Source: Notospermus geniculatus
Lineage: Eukaryota; Nemertea; Pilidiophora; Heteronemertea; Lineidae
Assembly (NCBI GenBank): GCA_002633025.1
Contig: NMRB01001322.1
Location: forward strand, 126,269 to 190,268
Direction: 5' to 3'
DNA: 64,000 nt
This document shows, piece by piece, positions 53,477-64,000 of the stretch; the first letter of the stretch is position 1; each line of letters begins with the position of its first letter. A program made the position numbers and the translations under genes. The notes below the pieces were generated by a model. It saw only the letters and a list, made by a program, of their open reading frames with translations. It made no database searches and was not told the DNA's origin.

Positions 53477-56400
53477 ATGTCAACGCCAGCCAGAAGACGT
53501 TTAATGAGAGATTTTAAAAGGTGAGGACCAGGAAATCTGGTTGGAAAATCGATCAGTAGGCCTACATCGCACGCAATGTACATAAAAATGTACGTAAGAT
53601 GTAGCCTAGGCCTGCGTGCCGATCCAAAATGAAAATGTCTGCGCTGCTTTGCTGGTTGGTAGGCCTAAGTTCAGTCATGTTCTTGGAATGCATTGCTAGG
53701 ATGCTGTATATATTGATGGCTCTATAGTCTGTGATTGTGTCTGTTGTCATGGTTGTTGTGGGTTGAACGCTGTTAGTGTTGACACTAATCATGCTAATGT
53801 AATGACAGTGTTTGTAGTGTGAGGGCCCTGAAGTATTGAAAGTCAAGTCAGTTCGGCCGTTCGGGAAAAGTCCTTTTTCGGAAACGTTTCCGATTTCGGA
53901 AGCCCTGTCCCTGGGCTTCCTAATTGATCAGACTCCGACTCCAAATTCTGAAGCCGTTCCGGAATCGGAATCAGTCACCTTTGACTTTGACAACAGCCGG
54001 GTAGGCCTACTTTACAGATTCCGAAGTAGGCCTACACTGTAGTGTAGATGTAGGCCTAAGAAACGTTTCCGATTTCGGAAGCGCTGGTCCAACAACACCT
54101 GGGACTTCGAGTTTTTTTTTATCGGAAACCATGCTATTCCAGCGGTAGGCCTATTCCACAAATCCTGATTTCAATCCAACAACATCTGCTGCGGGAGAAA
54201 ATTAAGGAGGGAAACAAAAAACAACACAGGAGGTCCCCTACAAATCCCACTTTTACTCACAAACGCAACCTACGATCGCCTAACGCACTCGTCAAAATCT
54301 GGATAACTAGTGCTTCCACCTAGATACTTCCCGATGTTCGAATTTCATATCCTGATTTGGTTTTGAATGGCAAGGCTTCCGATTTCAGAAGCCATCATGG
54401 CTTCCAAATTTGGACTCTAGAGTCCGAATTAGGACATGTACAGGGCTTTCAATAGCGTGCGTATGGACGTATTTTACGCACTGAAATCTCAATTTACGCA
54501 CGAAAAGAATAGCAGTGTTCGTCAAATACGCATTGCCTTGCACTTCAAAGAAGTCAAATACGCTCTAAAATTATTATATGATCATCGAAATACGCATCGG
54601 CATCCCGCTCCTGGCCGTATTCCTGAATCGCCCAACCCCGGCGGCGGGAAGATGTTTCCGTCTTAGTATTATAGCCAAATGACAGCGCACAGCCGCCTGA
54701 ATTTCTGTTGACGATCGCATTCATCTCTCCACACAATACACTAATCACACAATTATTCAGCACCAGGCGGCAACACCGCTGACGACACCATTCATTTTCG
54801 TGACTTTTATCATAGCACGTGGCTTTCTGTCTGTTCTGTATGGCGTGGCAGCTTACTCTATTTAAATCCGTGAACATTGTTTTCCGGCCTGTCCCTCGCG
54901 AGAAGACCCATTGATTTATGATGTAAGGTACCAACAAGCAAGAGAAAACCAGTGTTTGATTTGAAGTTTTCGATACAAACACAGACAAGTCGTGATGTCA
55001 AAAAAGGAAAAAAGATCAGACTATATATAATGGTGAATAAGGCAATACGCATTGACCACAAAATGAGGGAGTCAGGTGATGCATTGGCCTCCAGGGATGG
55101 GAGTCATTGACGCATTGGGAAAAAACGGTGGAAGTCAATGACACCCTGACATCAGAAATTAATGAAAGCCCTGATGTAGGAAGCCCGGGGCTTCCGAAAT
55201 CGGAAATGTTTCCGAAAAAGGACTTTTCCTGAACTGAAAATATAGGCCTAGGCCTGATGTAAGGAACAACCAGGCGCAGATCCGGGGGCGCACCTGGCAT
55301 GGCGCACGCCCCCTCCCTTTCGGCCAACAAATCTGTACACATATGTAGGCCCTAAAATTGACCATGAAATTCTGAAATTTGCAGCAAATCATTATTGAAA
55401 TTCACTGCAGTGTTTCTATCTAGCACAGTGCGCCCCTCTTTTCGGAAATCGTGCATTTCCCCCCTCCCCCGGGAACAGGCACTTGATCGTCGTTTTTCTT
55501 AATTTTAACTAGGCCCTACACAGTATACAGCACAGGTAGGCCTAGACTTCTCTCTGCAATCAGATCAGAAGCTCGTTTTTCAATCATTCATGTCAAATTT
55601 CAGAAGTCACCATTTTTTTCTGCTCTGGGTATTATTATTATAGATGACTTCAATGTCTCGTCCATAATCGTGTAGGATAAGATATTAGGCTCTGCGTGTA
55701 GGATAAGATATTAGGCTCTGCATAATTTATTGTAGGCTTCAAGAAGATCCACCTTCTGGTGTCAGTGGTGCTCCAACTGAAAGTAATATTATGGTGTGGA
55801 ATGCTGTTATATTTGGGTAAGTTCATCAATTTTAGATGGAGCCGCTTCAGCCTGAGAGCTGTGTATTTCTGAAACAACTGTCACTGATATGATATCCTGC
55901 CATGGCATAAGAAATCCATTGGCATAAGAAATCCATTTCTTAATCTTAGGACGAAAAAAGTCTTGATTTATTTTACATTGATTCCTTTGATTTCAGTCAG
56001 TTGAACAATATTCAAAGAGTTGCTTTATATGGTTGGTTTTCACATGTCATTGACTAATCACGATTGCGAATGTATGATGAGGCATTGATAATGACCTCAG
56101 TGGCCATGTATGCCATGATGGCGACAATGATTTCGTCATTAGTGTCTTCTTTATGACATCATCGTAAATGATTTTGAATGTTGTTACTAATACGTGGCCT
56201 AGATTTGAAATGTTTTGCTCTCAATAAGTTCTTTGATTAAATGTATTGTAAGAAACTTCACATTTATTATATTATACATCTGGTTGTTGATAATCAGATT
56301 TACATTGATCAGCAGTGTCAGATGAGTGCCCCCTCCACCCCCCCCCCAGATACTGTATACCAGAGTTACATGGAAAAAAGCAACTGTTGTATTGATTTTA

Positions 56401-59400
56401 AAAGTAAATCGACTTCGATTCGTGGTTGTGGGACTAAATGTACATGTGAGACTAAATGTAATAAATGTAATACACATGGTACTGCATATTGATGTTGGAA
56501 TATTTTGAACAGTCCAGATTTTTTTATTCCAGACCGAAAGATACACCTTTTGAAGACGGAACATTTAGATTATTGTTTGAATTCACGGAAGAATATCCAA
56601 ATAAACCTCCAATAGTTAAGTTTGTATCGAAAATGTATCATCCTAATGGTAAGTATGTTAAAAATGTATCAGACTGACTGTCACATCCCACTGCTGGTTA
56701 GTCATCTGTGACAGTGTGGGTTTATTCAAGCACCTCTCATAAACTCTGTAATCTGTGTTTTTGGTATGGTATTGTCCTACATATGCCTTGGCCCTTGCTC
56801 TGAGCAATAATTCTTCTTTTTAGAACTTGTATATTTCTCATCTTTCAGTATATGCAGATGGCGGCATATGTCTGGATATACTTCAGAATCGTTGGAGTCC
56901 TACATATGATGTATCTGCAGTATTAACGTCTATACAGGTAAGTTATGACTTGTGGTCTTGGGCAAACAGCTTTATGGAGATGTTCTTGACTTCGTTGTTA
57001 CCATTAAATGAGTTGGTTTTGAACAAGAGTGGTTGTTTGATTTGTTTTGTCTCGCTGGTATCAACCGACACCCGGAATTATTGGTGTTCATCAGTTTGTT
57101 CCGTTCTTGTTTGATATTGCCTTCAATAAAAATACCAGCAATTCCGAGCAAATTGGGTTATTTTCATGGTAAGTTCTGTTCTTTCAATTTGTTTCTGACA
57201 AGAAGTCACGTTCAAAATAAATGAAATGGTCCATGGACCTTGTGCTCACCTGGGTGAATGTACCGGAAAAAAATAACAAAAATGTGTCAAGTCGAAATGT
57301 TAGAGAGAAACATCATACCAGGTTAGAACATTCTTTCTGGTGGTATTGTTCATGAGATACGAGCCAAGTACAGTACATTTTTTAAGATGGACGACTGGCA
57401 GCCATATTTTGAATTCCAATTTTGATGAAGTTGCCCTGTTTGTGGTCGAAATTTAGAATCGGACCGAAATGTGCTGAACAAGTAGAGGTGAGAGGGGGAC
57501 CTAGGCCTAGATACATACTAGTTAAGACTAGTCAAATAGCCACGAAATGTGCCATTGAAAAATTTTAAACGTTGACCTCTGTGACCTTGAAAAGTACGTC
57601 AAATCAAATTAACCCCATTAGATTGTAATGTACCCTAAAATTATATGTACCTATGATAAAAATTTGGAGACGATCCGACCATTAGTTCAGGAGTTATTGC
57701 ACTTTTTTTGTTTTCGGTTTCGGCCATGAACTTTTTACAGCAAGGTCAGTGCTTCCAACAGCAATGTCGTGCCAAATACGCACCAAATGTCTATGGTGTG
57801 ATCACTTCCCTACCACACCATGCCAGGGTAGAGTACTCAGTGTAGCATATTACTTTTCTTCCAACATTTGCCAATATGCTGGTGAATCCTACATGTAAGA
57901 TGTACTACATATTTGACTTTGGAAAGACTAAGTGCAAGGAAAGTTTGAAAGTGAGTCATCCATTGTAAACCTAAGGCTAAAGCTGTTTTTCTCTGGATAC
58001 AAATGAACACTTAGGATTTGCAAGCAAAAGTCAGACTCAGAGTTCACCTGTCCTATGTACATCTATCCACGTAAAGTACACAAGTACCCAATAGTGGTGG
58101 TACATTTCCTGGTTGGTATTTCTTGGGTTGCAGTAGGGGGACTGCTGCATCATGGTGGATGTAAATGCACCCACCAGGGTAGCTGAGTCTCTGGATGGAT
58201 GAAAACTTTGACCCAGAGGGAGTGCTGTGGTATACACATGGGCTTCATCGCCATAATATGGATGGCTTCTGACTGAGTCAAAGTTGGACAAAAAAAGAAA
58301 AAGTTTGACAAAAAAGGGAAAAAAGAGAAAAAGTTGACAAAAAAGGGGCAGATGCAAAAATAAAAAAGTAAAAGAAGTGAAAACTGCGCTGGTAATCAAA
58401 TTCGTGCATATGTACCGGTACTGTAAACCTATAAATTGTTGAATTTTCCTGCAAATCCATCAAATTGTGCATGTACATGTACATGTACATGTAACGTGTA
58501 GCTGCTTCAATACCTTTACTATGAAACAGCTACAGATAACTCAATTGCGTATGATGCATCGTTTTCAGGTACACCTTTGATTTTTGGCCAGTTGGCAGTT
58601 CACCAAATCAGTCATGTGGCGCATTCACCTGGCGACCTTTTAAAACAAGGATTGGTTGCTTTGGAAATGTTCAGCTAATTGAGTGTGTTCATCACATTGG
58701 CCCGTATTCTAGAACGTTCCTTAACGTTAAGGTCGACTTTAAGTCTATTGTAAAACCATCGAGAACAATAGATTTAAGGCGGACCTTAATGTTAAGGAAC
58801 GTTCTAGAATACGGCCCATGGTCTTCCTAGTTGTTCCTACATGTATAACGTATGCTTTTCATACTTAAAAGTAACATCAATTTGGGATGTTGGGATCAAT
58901 TCAATGGGTAGAAGACTGAATAATATGGTATTTTAGGCCAGAGACAGAGCACAGGGACGGGACTAACCCTTGTCAACTTTTACTAGCTATGTTTTGAAAT
59001 GTAGCCAAATAACATTTGACTCCTGCGTTTTCAATTTATCTAGTGGTGATTTGGTGAGTGGGGAACACTATCCCTAAGAGCACAAGTCGGACATTTGAAA
59101 ATTGACTCGAATGTCTAGGGTTGTTCATGTACGTGTAAGTTTTCAATGACAGGACTTCGAGTGCCTGTAATCCGCCATTCTTCACATTCCAGTCTCTTCT
59201 AAGCGATCCAAATCCAAATAGCCCAGCCAACAGCGAGGCGGCTAGATTATTCAAAGAAAATAAACGTGAATATGAGAAAAAAGTGAAGGGTATTGTCATG
59301 GCGAGCTGGTTGGATGATGATGACGAAGATGGCGATGAGGACATGGAGGAGGAGGATAAGTGATGCCAGTCTGGCAAGGACTGTTAATACCTAGGACATT

Positions 59401-62065
59401 GTATCACAACAACGCTTAATCGTACTGTATCATTTGAGTAAACAGGGTTTGTGTGGGTTTTGTGTGCTGAATCTGAAACTCTGAAAAAGAAGTCCGGGTC
59501 TTGTGTCTCACTGAATTGGAATGATGCCCAGTGCATGATACTGCAAGGTGTCCCGAGAGAGGTAGACTCCCACGGTCTATTCCTTGCTTGGGAGTTGCAT
59601 GATTGATATTTGCTTTGTGACTCCAGTGTACAGATGAGTTAGATGAAGAACCTAGAACAGTACATGGTGCACACAAGCCGCGTCAGAGGGCGGATCCAGG
59701 ATTTGGGAAAAGAGGGGGCATCCTGTGCTAGCAACATTGAAATTTGTGCCCAACTCCAGAATTTCACGGTCGATTTTACAGATTTGTTTGCCAAAAGGGG
59801 GGCGCATGCCCGGTGCGCCCCACTCAGGATCCGCGCCTGGGGTCTGCCTCTCTCTCTCAAGATTGTTTCAAGATTCCTTACAACCTGTTCTCTTCATGAT
59901 ACCGCATATGTGAACTTAGATAGAGTGTTACGAAACTGTATATAATCACACAGATTGGCATTCTAAGATACTGTAAAACTGTGGAAGCCCAGGCAAAAAT
60001 TTTAGAGTAGGCCTATATGTTTGTAATGTATACTCAAAGCATATGCCTGATGGTCTTTTTTGGAATCTCGCAAACTTCACCAAGAATCAGATCACACGGC
60101 AATTGTACATCAAGTCATTTTCTATTCTTAGTAAACGTTGTGGAATAAGTACATACATGCATGACTGTGTTCATTGAACTTCTGTAAATTAAAAGTGCCA
60201 TAACGACCCTTGTAAATCTTCATGGTCGAAAACTACCTTGTGCAAATTATACATTTACATGTATGTCAGTGCCATGGCATAGCATTATTTGAGGTAGTTG
60301 GAGAAGACATCTTGTAACTTTTCCCTGTATTAAAAAGATTGTACTGTAATATTGTCTCCCCTAATAGGAAGTCTTACCCCCGCCGAGTTGAGGTGTGAAT
60401 AACATCAAGTGCCACGTGAATCTCAATCCTCATGCTTAATGCAAGCACAGGACTTGTGTCGACATACATTGTATGTACATCAGCCGGAAATTTCAGGAGG
60501 CAGAGAAGAAAAGGGGCGTGGCGTGGCACTCTGCTTTACATGTTTTTGGTGTACGTAAAATGCAGGGGCAGTGCATTTTCAATAAAAAGTCTGTGCTAAA
60601 AACTCTTCAGCCATGTTAGCTGAAAGACATTGTCTTTCCCAGTTCTTCACGTGAACATAAATTGCTTGTATACTTACATGTAGATGTAAGATTTCTCGAA
60701 TCAGGCCTTTCAATTACATAGAACTGGCTTGACCCTGTATTAATGGGTACACCTATGATGTGTCCGCGTGCCGGTGGGAATTGGAGATTAGGAGAATACC
60801 TTAGCTTTGAGCACTATTTCTACCCAAATTTATAACCTAAAAGTCTGCTGAGGACATGCTGGAGCCAAGTCAAGTTAGTTCCTTGTACTAAATGTTGCCC
60901 GGGATACTTCATGGAAGAGTGTGTGTTAAGGTGGAACAAGGTTGATTTTGAGCAGCTAAACCTAATCTTGGCACACTTTTGACCTCTTCTCATTTGGGCA
61001 CACTCGGCAATACCCGTTCAGTGGGGGAAAGAGAAGGTGTGACACGCGTCATGTGAGACGCGTTAGGAGTGCTTGAGGGACGACATTTTGTCACATGATG
61101 TTGCCGACGTCATGCATGACGTGACGAAATCTGGATGACGTCACACGACATGAACAGCCTCCTTATTTTCGTTAAAACCCTATGTTTCGAAAACTATAAA
61201 TCATATCAAAATTCTGCCTTTGTAAGGACACATGTGCATACCAAGTTTTGGGGCAATCTGTTCATTAGTCTTGGAGAAAATTGCGAACAAACACACAAAC
61301 AAACTCGTCTCAAATTTTAGTATGATGACGATGATGTCAAATTTGCTAGGCCTTCTATGGCCTAGCCACCATGTAATTGATAGGCCTGCAAATGTTGGTA
61401 TATTCATTCATAATGATATGGGAATCATCAGTCATCCTGATGAGCTTTCTTTACTTTTTCGTACTTCCATGATATCCCATGTATTCAACACCGAACAAGT
61501 CTGTTCAGTGAGATTTCTCTTTCAGCAAAAAAGCACCAGTTGGTCACTATGATCCATCAAAAGAACTGCGGTATTTTTGTCTAGACGAATATTTTTTCTT
61601 CAGAATCAGAAATATAGGAGTCTTGCTACGTGTAGTGTAGCAGTTTGACTGAGTTTATGATTTCAGCAAACTGGGAAAATTATTTTGTTCCTTTGTAGAG
61701 TTAAAATATTTACCCATACGGGTTTACACTTAGGTTGTGCGCAGCATTGGTTCACATTGTTCGGTAACTTGGACATCAGACGTCGAAAAATCCAAGTTGA
61801 CCGAAGCTCAACTTCAACATTTTCAACACGTGGCGTGCACACCAGGAGTGCACATGGTCCATTGACCATTTTAATTTTCACATCCAGACGTCTAGTTTCA
61901 CAGTCTAAAAATCGGAATCTACTTGTTTAATTTCAGTCGCTTCTCGATGAACCTAACCCCAACAGCCCTGCTAATAGCCAAGCAGCGCAACTTTATCAAG
62001 AAAACCGCCGGGAATATGAAAAGAAAGTGATGGCTATTGTGGAAGAAAGCTGGCTGAACAAATGA
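53477..62065 (+). CDS. UBE2A/UBE2B: RAD6-type E2 ubiquitin-conjugating enzyme (UBE2A/UBE2B), two alternative C-termini
   Basis: E2 enzyme that with RAD18 monoubiquitinates PCNA and with BRE1/RNF20 monoubiquitinates histone H2B; nuclear and cytosolic. Shared exons: 53477-53520 ([15 protein letters not shown]), 55736-55816, 56533-56648, 56849-56937; all AG/GT borders and phases fit, giving 110 residues. Cys88 in [17 protein letters not shown] is the catalytic thioester cysteine, and HPN lies upstream. From 56937 (phase 0, ...TSIQ) two last exons are possible. 61937-62065 gives 152 residues, exactly the human length. 59193-59363 gives 166 residues with an acidic tail. Vertebrates have two paralogues; I cannot tell UBE2A from UBE2B, and an invertebrate single-copy gene is expected to be co-orthologous to both. 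Intron 1 and intron 4 contain DNA-transposon remnants. Confidence 0.97.
53860..55236. mobile_element. ~1.4-kb segment with inverted ends in RAD6 intron 1
   Basis: The left end 53860-53922 (TTCGGGAAAAGTCCTTTTTC, GGAAACGTTTCCGATTTCGG) and right end 55180-55236 are inverted copies. GGAAACGTTTCCGATTTCGG-like words recur inside (about 54060). No transposase frame is recognisable, so it is a non-autonomous element or its relic. Confidence 0.65.
55262..55450 (-). mobile_element. Repeat family C, copy 1
   Basis: It shares GGCGCACCTGGCATGGCGCA, CGGCCAACAAATCTGTA and AAATTCTGAAATTTG with an inverted copy at 59690-59835. Probably a small non-autonomous element. Confidence 0.55.
57221..57725 (-). mobile_element. 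Dispersed element family B, copy 3 (inverted)
   Basis: It begins AAATGAAATGGTCCATGGAC then TTGTGCTCACC and runs in reverse complement to the family B body (TGACCTCTGTGACCTTGAAA, AGTTCAGGAGTTATTGCACT). The CCASYAGRKGGC motif is degraded here (CTGGCAGCCATATTTT). It lies in intron 4 of the RAD6 gene. Confidence 0.75.
58699..58817. mobile_element. 119-bp foldback MITE
   Basis: Ends GGCCCGTATTCTAGAACGTT and, reversed, GGGCCGTATTCTAGAACGTT, followed by CCTTAACGTTAAGGTC in one arm and CCTTAACATTAAGGTC in the other. It lies 376 bp upstream of the acidic-tail exon. Confidence 0.85.
59193..59363 (+). other. UBE2A/UBE2B: RAD6 alternative last exon 5a (acidic tail)
   Basis: The acceptor CACATTCCAG is followed by 56 codons in the correct phase, then TGA. 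The first 40 residues ([40 protein letters not shown]) are homologous to exon 5b and to all Rad6 proteins. The last 16 are [16 protein letters not shown], 13 of them acidic. No internal stop or frameshift is present and conserved positions are kept, which argues against a decayed duplicate. Yeast Rad6 has a comparable acidic tail, and C. elegans UBC-1 also has an acidic extension; vertebrate and fly forms lack it. Confidence 0.9.
59690..59835 (+). mobile_element. Repeat family C, copy 2
   Basis: Bounded by GCGGATCCAGGATTTGGG and, reversed, CAGGCGCGGATCCTGAG. The interior matches 55262-55450 in inverted orientation. Confidence 0.6.
60581..60586 (+). terminator. Polyadenylation signal usable by exon 5a
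   Basis: AATAAA in CATTTTCAATAAAAAGTC, 1.2 kb after the exon 5a stop and before exon 5b. It would allow the acidic-tail transcript to end before exon 5b. Confidence 0.5.
61937..62065 (+). other. UBE2A/UBE2B: RAD6 alternative last exon 5b (canonical C-terminus)
   Basis: The acceptor TTAATTTCAG is followed by 42 codons, then [45 protein letters not shown] is nearly identical to human UBE2A/B. It gives a 152-residue protein without an acidic tail. Confidence 0.96.
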
Positions 62066-62123
62066 CAGACTTTATCGGGACTGAAAATACATGGGATACC
62101 AGCTGAATAATCATTTTTTTAAC

Positions 62124-62129
62124 AATAAA
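62124..62129 (+). terminator. UBE2A/UBE2B: Polyadenylation signal after exon 5b
   Basis: AATAAA 58 bp after the canonical stop. Longer 3' ends are possible. Confidence 0.55.
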
Positions 62130-64000
62130 TGTTCTCCACACAATTCCGTTCTGTGAATGTTCTCAATACCACAGTCTTGCATTTTTAAAAGGGTTCACAC
62201 AGTCGCATTATTTCATCCCATAATCTTTCACTTTGAAATTCATCAGCAGTCATACATCGATTCATGACAGGGTCATTCTGGTACATCGGATTTGAACAGT
62301 TGGGTGTCCGTAAATTTCATGAATTGTGTGGAGAACATCCAGTGTGTGTACTGGGTTTACCCAGTCTTGAGAATGAGCGGTAGTTTTGTATGTTGCGAAG
62401 TAGGTTTGTTTTATAAATTTCCATCATAGCTCAACATTGGTGTTGTGATGTTCCTCAGTATTCTTAGTGACTACATTAAGGTCCTTACGGTATATTGAAT
62501 CCCGATAGATTTTTGTTCAGAAGTTGGAAGGTGACCGAGACGAGTTAGCTCAACGAATGCTGTTACATTACGTCTGCACTAATGATTAATATTATCCTCT
62601 TGGGGTGGTTTTAGAAGAGTTCATGCCACGGTTCCATAATAAGGAATATGAGTACAGTTCGGCTTGAACAACACACTGATAAAGCTTTGCGCACACAGAA
62701 GTAAGTTACGCTCAGCATGGTATTATTTAAATGAACTATGACACAAATAACACTGTGCCAAATACTGCTGTGCACTATTCGTCTGTGTGCGCCTGGCAAG
62801 AGCGAGTTTTCGCAAAGCCCCCGAAACGTCAATGCAAACATCTGTCCTTTTGTTCGGTGCCTTCTTTGCATTTCGGGGGCTTTGCGAAAAACTTGTTTTG
62901 TGTGGAAACCTGTAGCAAGTTCAACGTATTATACACAACAGTCAGCAAATTGACAGTCGTGACAGTGTTTGGCAGTGACCAAATTTTTCGTCACGCTGTT
63001 TAGTTGTCTACATCTTTGTGTTTTATGACGGTGTGCCAGTTTCAGATGGACGAGACACATCTGCAATATACGAGTGCATTTTACATGTAAATCTGCTTTA
63101 GTCATGTGATATGCTGTTTCTTGAGTTGGGAATATCTTGTCTGCACTGATCATGTACATTGATGGGGTTTTACATTCATGTACCTGTACACTGTACAGGA
63201 TGGCATCAGCAGTTGGCACTGAGAGGAAATTGATGAGTGAAAATGAAGGAGAATTATTCTAAATCCTTGAAACGATAGGAAACCATGCATTTGTATTCAA
63301 ATCGAAGTTTATTGAAGAAGTAGGCCCTGTCTGGTGTAATAAGTTACACTCTGGTGTAATAAGTTATACCCAGAATCGGTTTTTGACGCAGCATTCTGAG
63401 GTTAAGCAGATTTGGTCGTGTCAGTCAGTCTCCAAATGCACAGTCGATGACTGCCATCTTGGATATATTACATGTACAATGGAATCTAGTCCATGAAAAT
63501 GCATATTTGCATGACTGCCATGGCTTCGCTCTCGTGGGTTATCATTTAGCACATGGTCAACCACGTATTGAAGCCTGTCTGACGATCTACTGTACTTCAC
63601 TAAACTGCAGGAATTTGCAATCTGATATGGCCAATTTTGCAGCAACAAAATTAGTTCTTTGTATCACTTTTAACTGGCACGACTAGTTCTCCTTCAGTTT
63701 AGTCTGTGTTTTTGGTGCGTCTACTCAAATTTTGCAGATCCAACTGTTGGGTATATAATCTGACAAGGTAAACATTTAATATGGAATCTCAATCACTGTA
63801 AACCTCACTCAAGGGCCTATATACTCATAGTGACCTATGAATTCTGACATTGCTTCCCTGGTTTCCATTTATAGTTCATTGAAGAATGAGAGAAGTTTGA
63901 GAGTGTGACCAGTTAGTCGTGGGTCAGTGATGTATGCGAAGGTTTGAAGCCCATTTTAAGGGGATTTCTGGTGTTGAAAAATAAAGGGTTTTGTACTTTA
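62130..64000. other. Downstream of RAD6; no gene recognised
   Basis: Probably long 3' UTR or intergenic. 63336-63370 has two copies of CTGGTGTAATAAGTTA. A further AATAAA is at about 63981. Confidence 0.5.
62806..62892. mobile_element. 87-bp inverted-repeat element
   Basis: GTTTTCGCAAAGCCCCCGAA at the left and TTCGGGGGCTTTGCGAAAAA at the right form a stem of about 22 bp closing a loop of about 43 bases. It may be a tiny MITE or a structured 3' UTR element. Confidence 0.65.

Larger units (their letters stand above)
59364..61936. other. 3' UTR of the acidic-tail form / intron to exon 5b
   Basis: Serves as 3' UTR if exon 5a is used, otherwise intron. It contains AATAAA at 60581-60586 and repeat family C at 59690-59835. 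61846-61872 carries TGCACATGGTCCATTGACCA, the diverged end of a family B element just upstream of exon 5b. Confidence 0.6.

Noticed and set aside
54554-54988. Minus-strand frame of 144 codons in RAD6 intron 1
   Set aside because: It lies inside a segment with inverted terminal repeats and has no transposase motif or family resemblance.

Overview
This is a eukaryotic genomic window with split genes, GT-AG introns and dense non-coding repeats. It is not prokaryotic. The encoded proteins are clearly animal-like. The frequent words TAGGCCTAC and ACATGTACATGTA and the many short foldback transposons suggest a marine invertebrate deuterostome, most likely an echinoderm such as a sea urchin. That placement is inference; hemichordate or amphioxus cannot be excluded. 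Two runs of N (1589-2286 and 16205-16806) are assembly gaps.

Layout: four protein-coding genes can be rebuilt exon by exon. (1) XPNPEP3, plus strand, 3544-7044, a mitochondrial-type Xaa-Pro aminopeptidase; its first coding exon is not resolved. (2) PPAT, minus strand, 15543 down to 10152, complete in ten exons (504 aa), the first committed enzyme of purine synthesis. (3) An ANKRD10-type ankyrin-repeat gene, plus strand, 17463-46828, divergent from PPAT, with a duplicated ankyrin exon and possible alternative C-terminal exons. (4) A RAD6-type ubiquitin-conjugating enzyme (UBE2A/UBE2B), plus strand, 53477-62065, with four shared exons and two intact, homologous, alternative last exons.

The most interesting observation is in the RAD6 gene. 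The downstream last exon (61937-62065) gives the standard 152-aa animal UBE2A/B. The upstream one (59193-59363) gives a 166-aa form whose C-terminus is almost entirely Asp/Glu, resembling the acidic tail of yeast Rad6. Each last exon has its own splice acceptor, stop codon and downstream AATAAA, so one locus may make both tailed and tail-less Rad6 by alternative splicing and polyadenylation. In the ANKRD10 gene, two adjacent phase-0 exons are diverged copies of one ankyrin exon, and repeat register suggests they are mutually exclusive.

The remaining sequence is introns and intergenic DNA rich in non-autonomous DNA transposons (at least ten foldback families), minisatellites and tandem duplications. 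One dispersed element family contains a 145-bp repeat carrying sequence that matches the CTCF core motif, present six times between 39969 and 42769.
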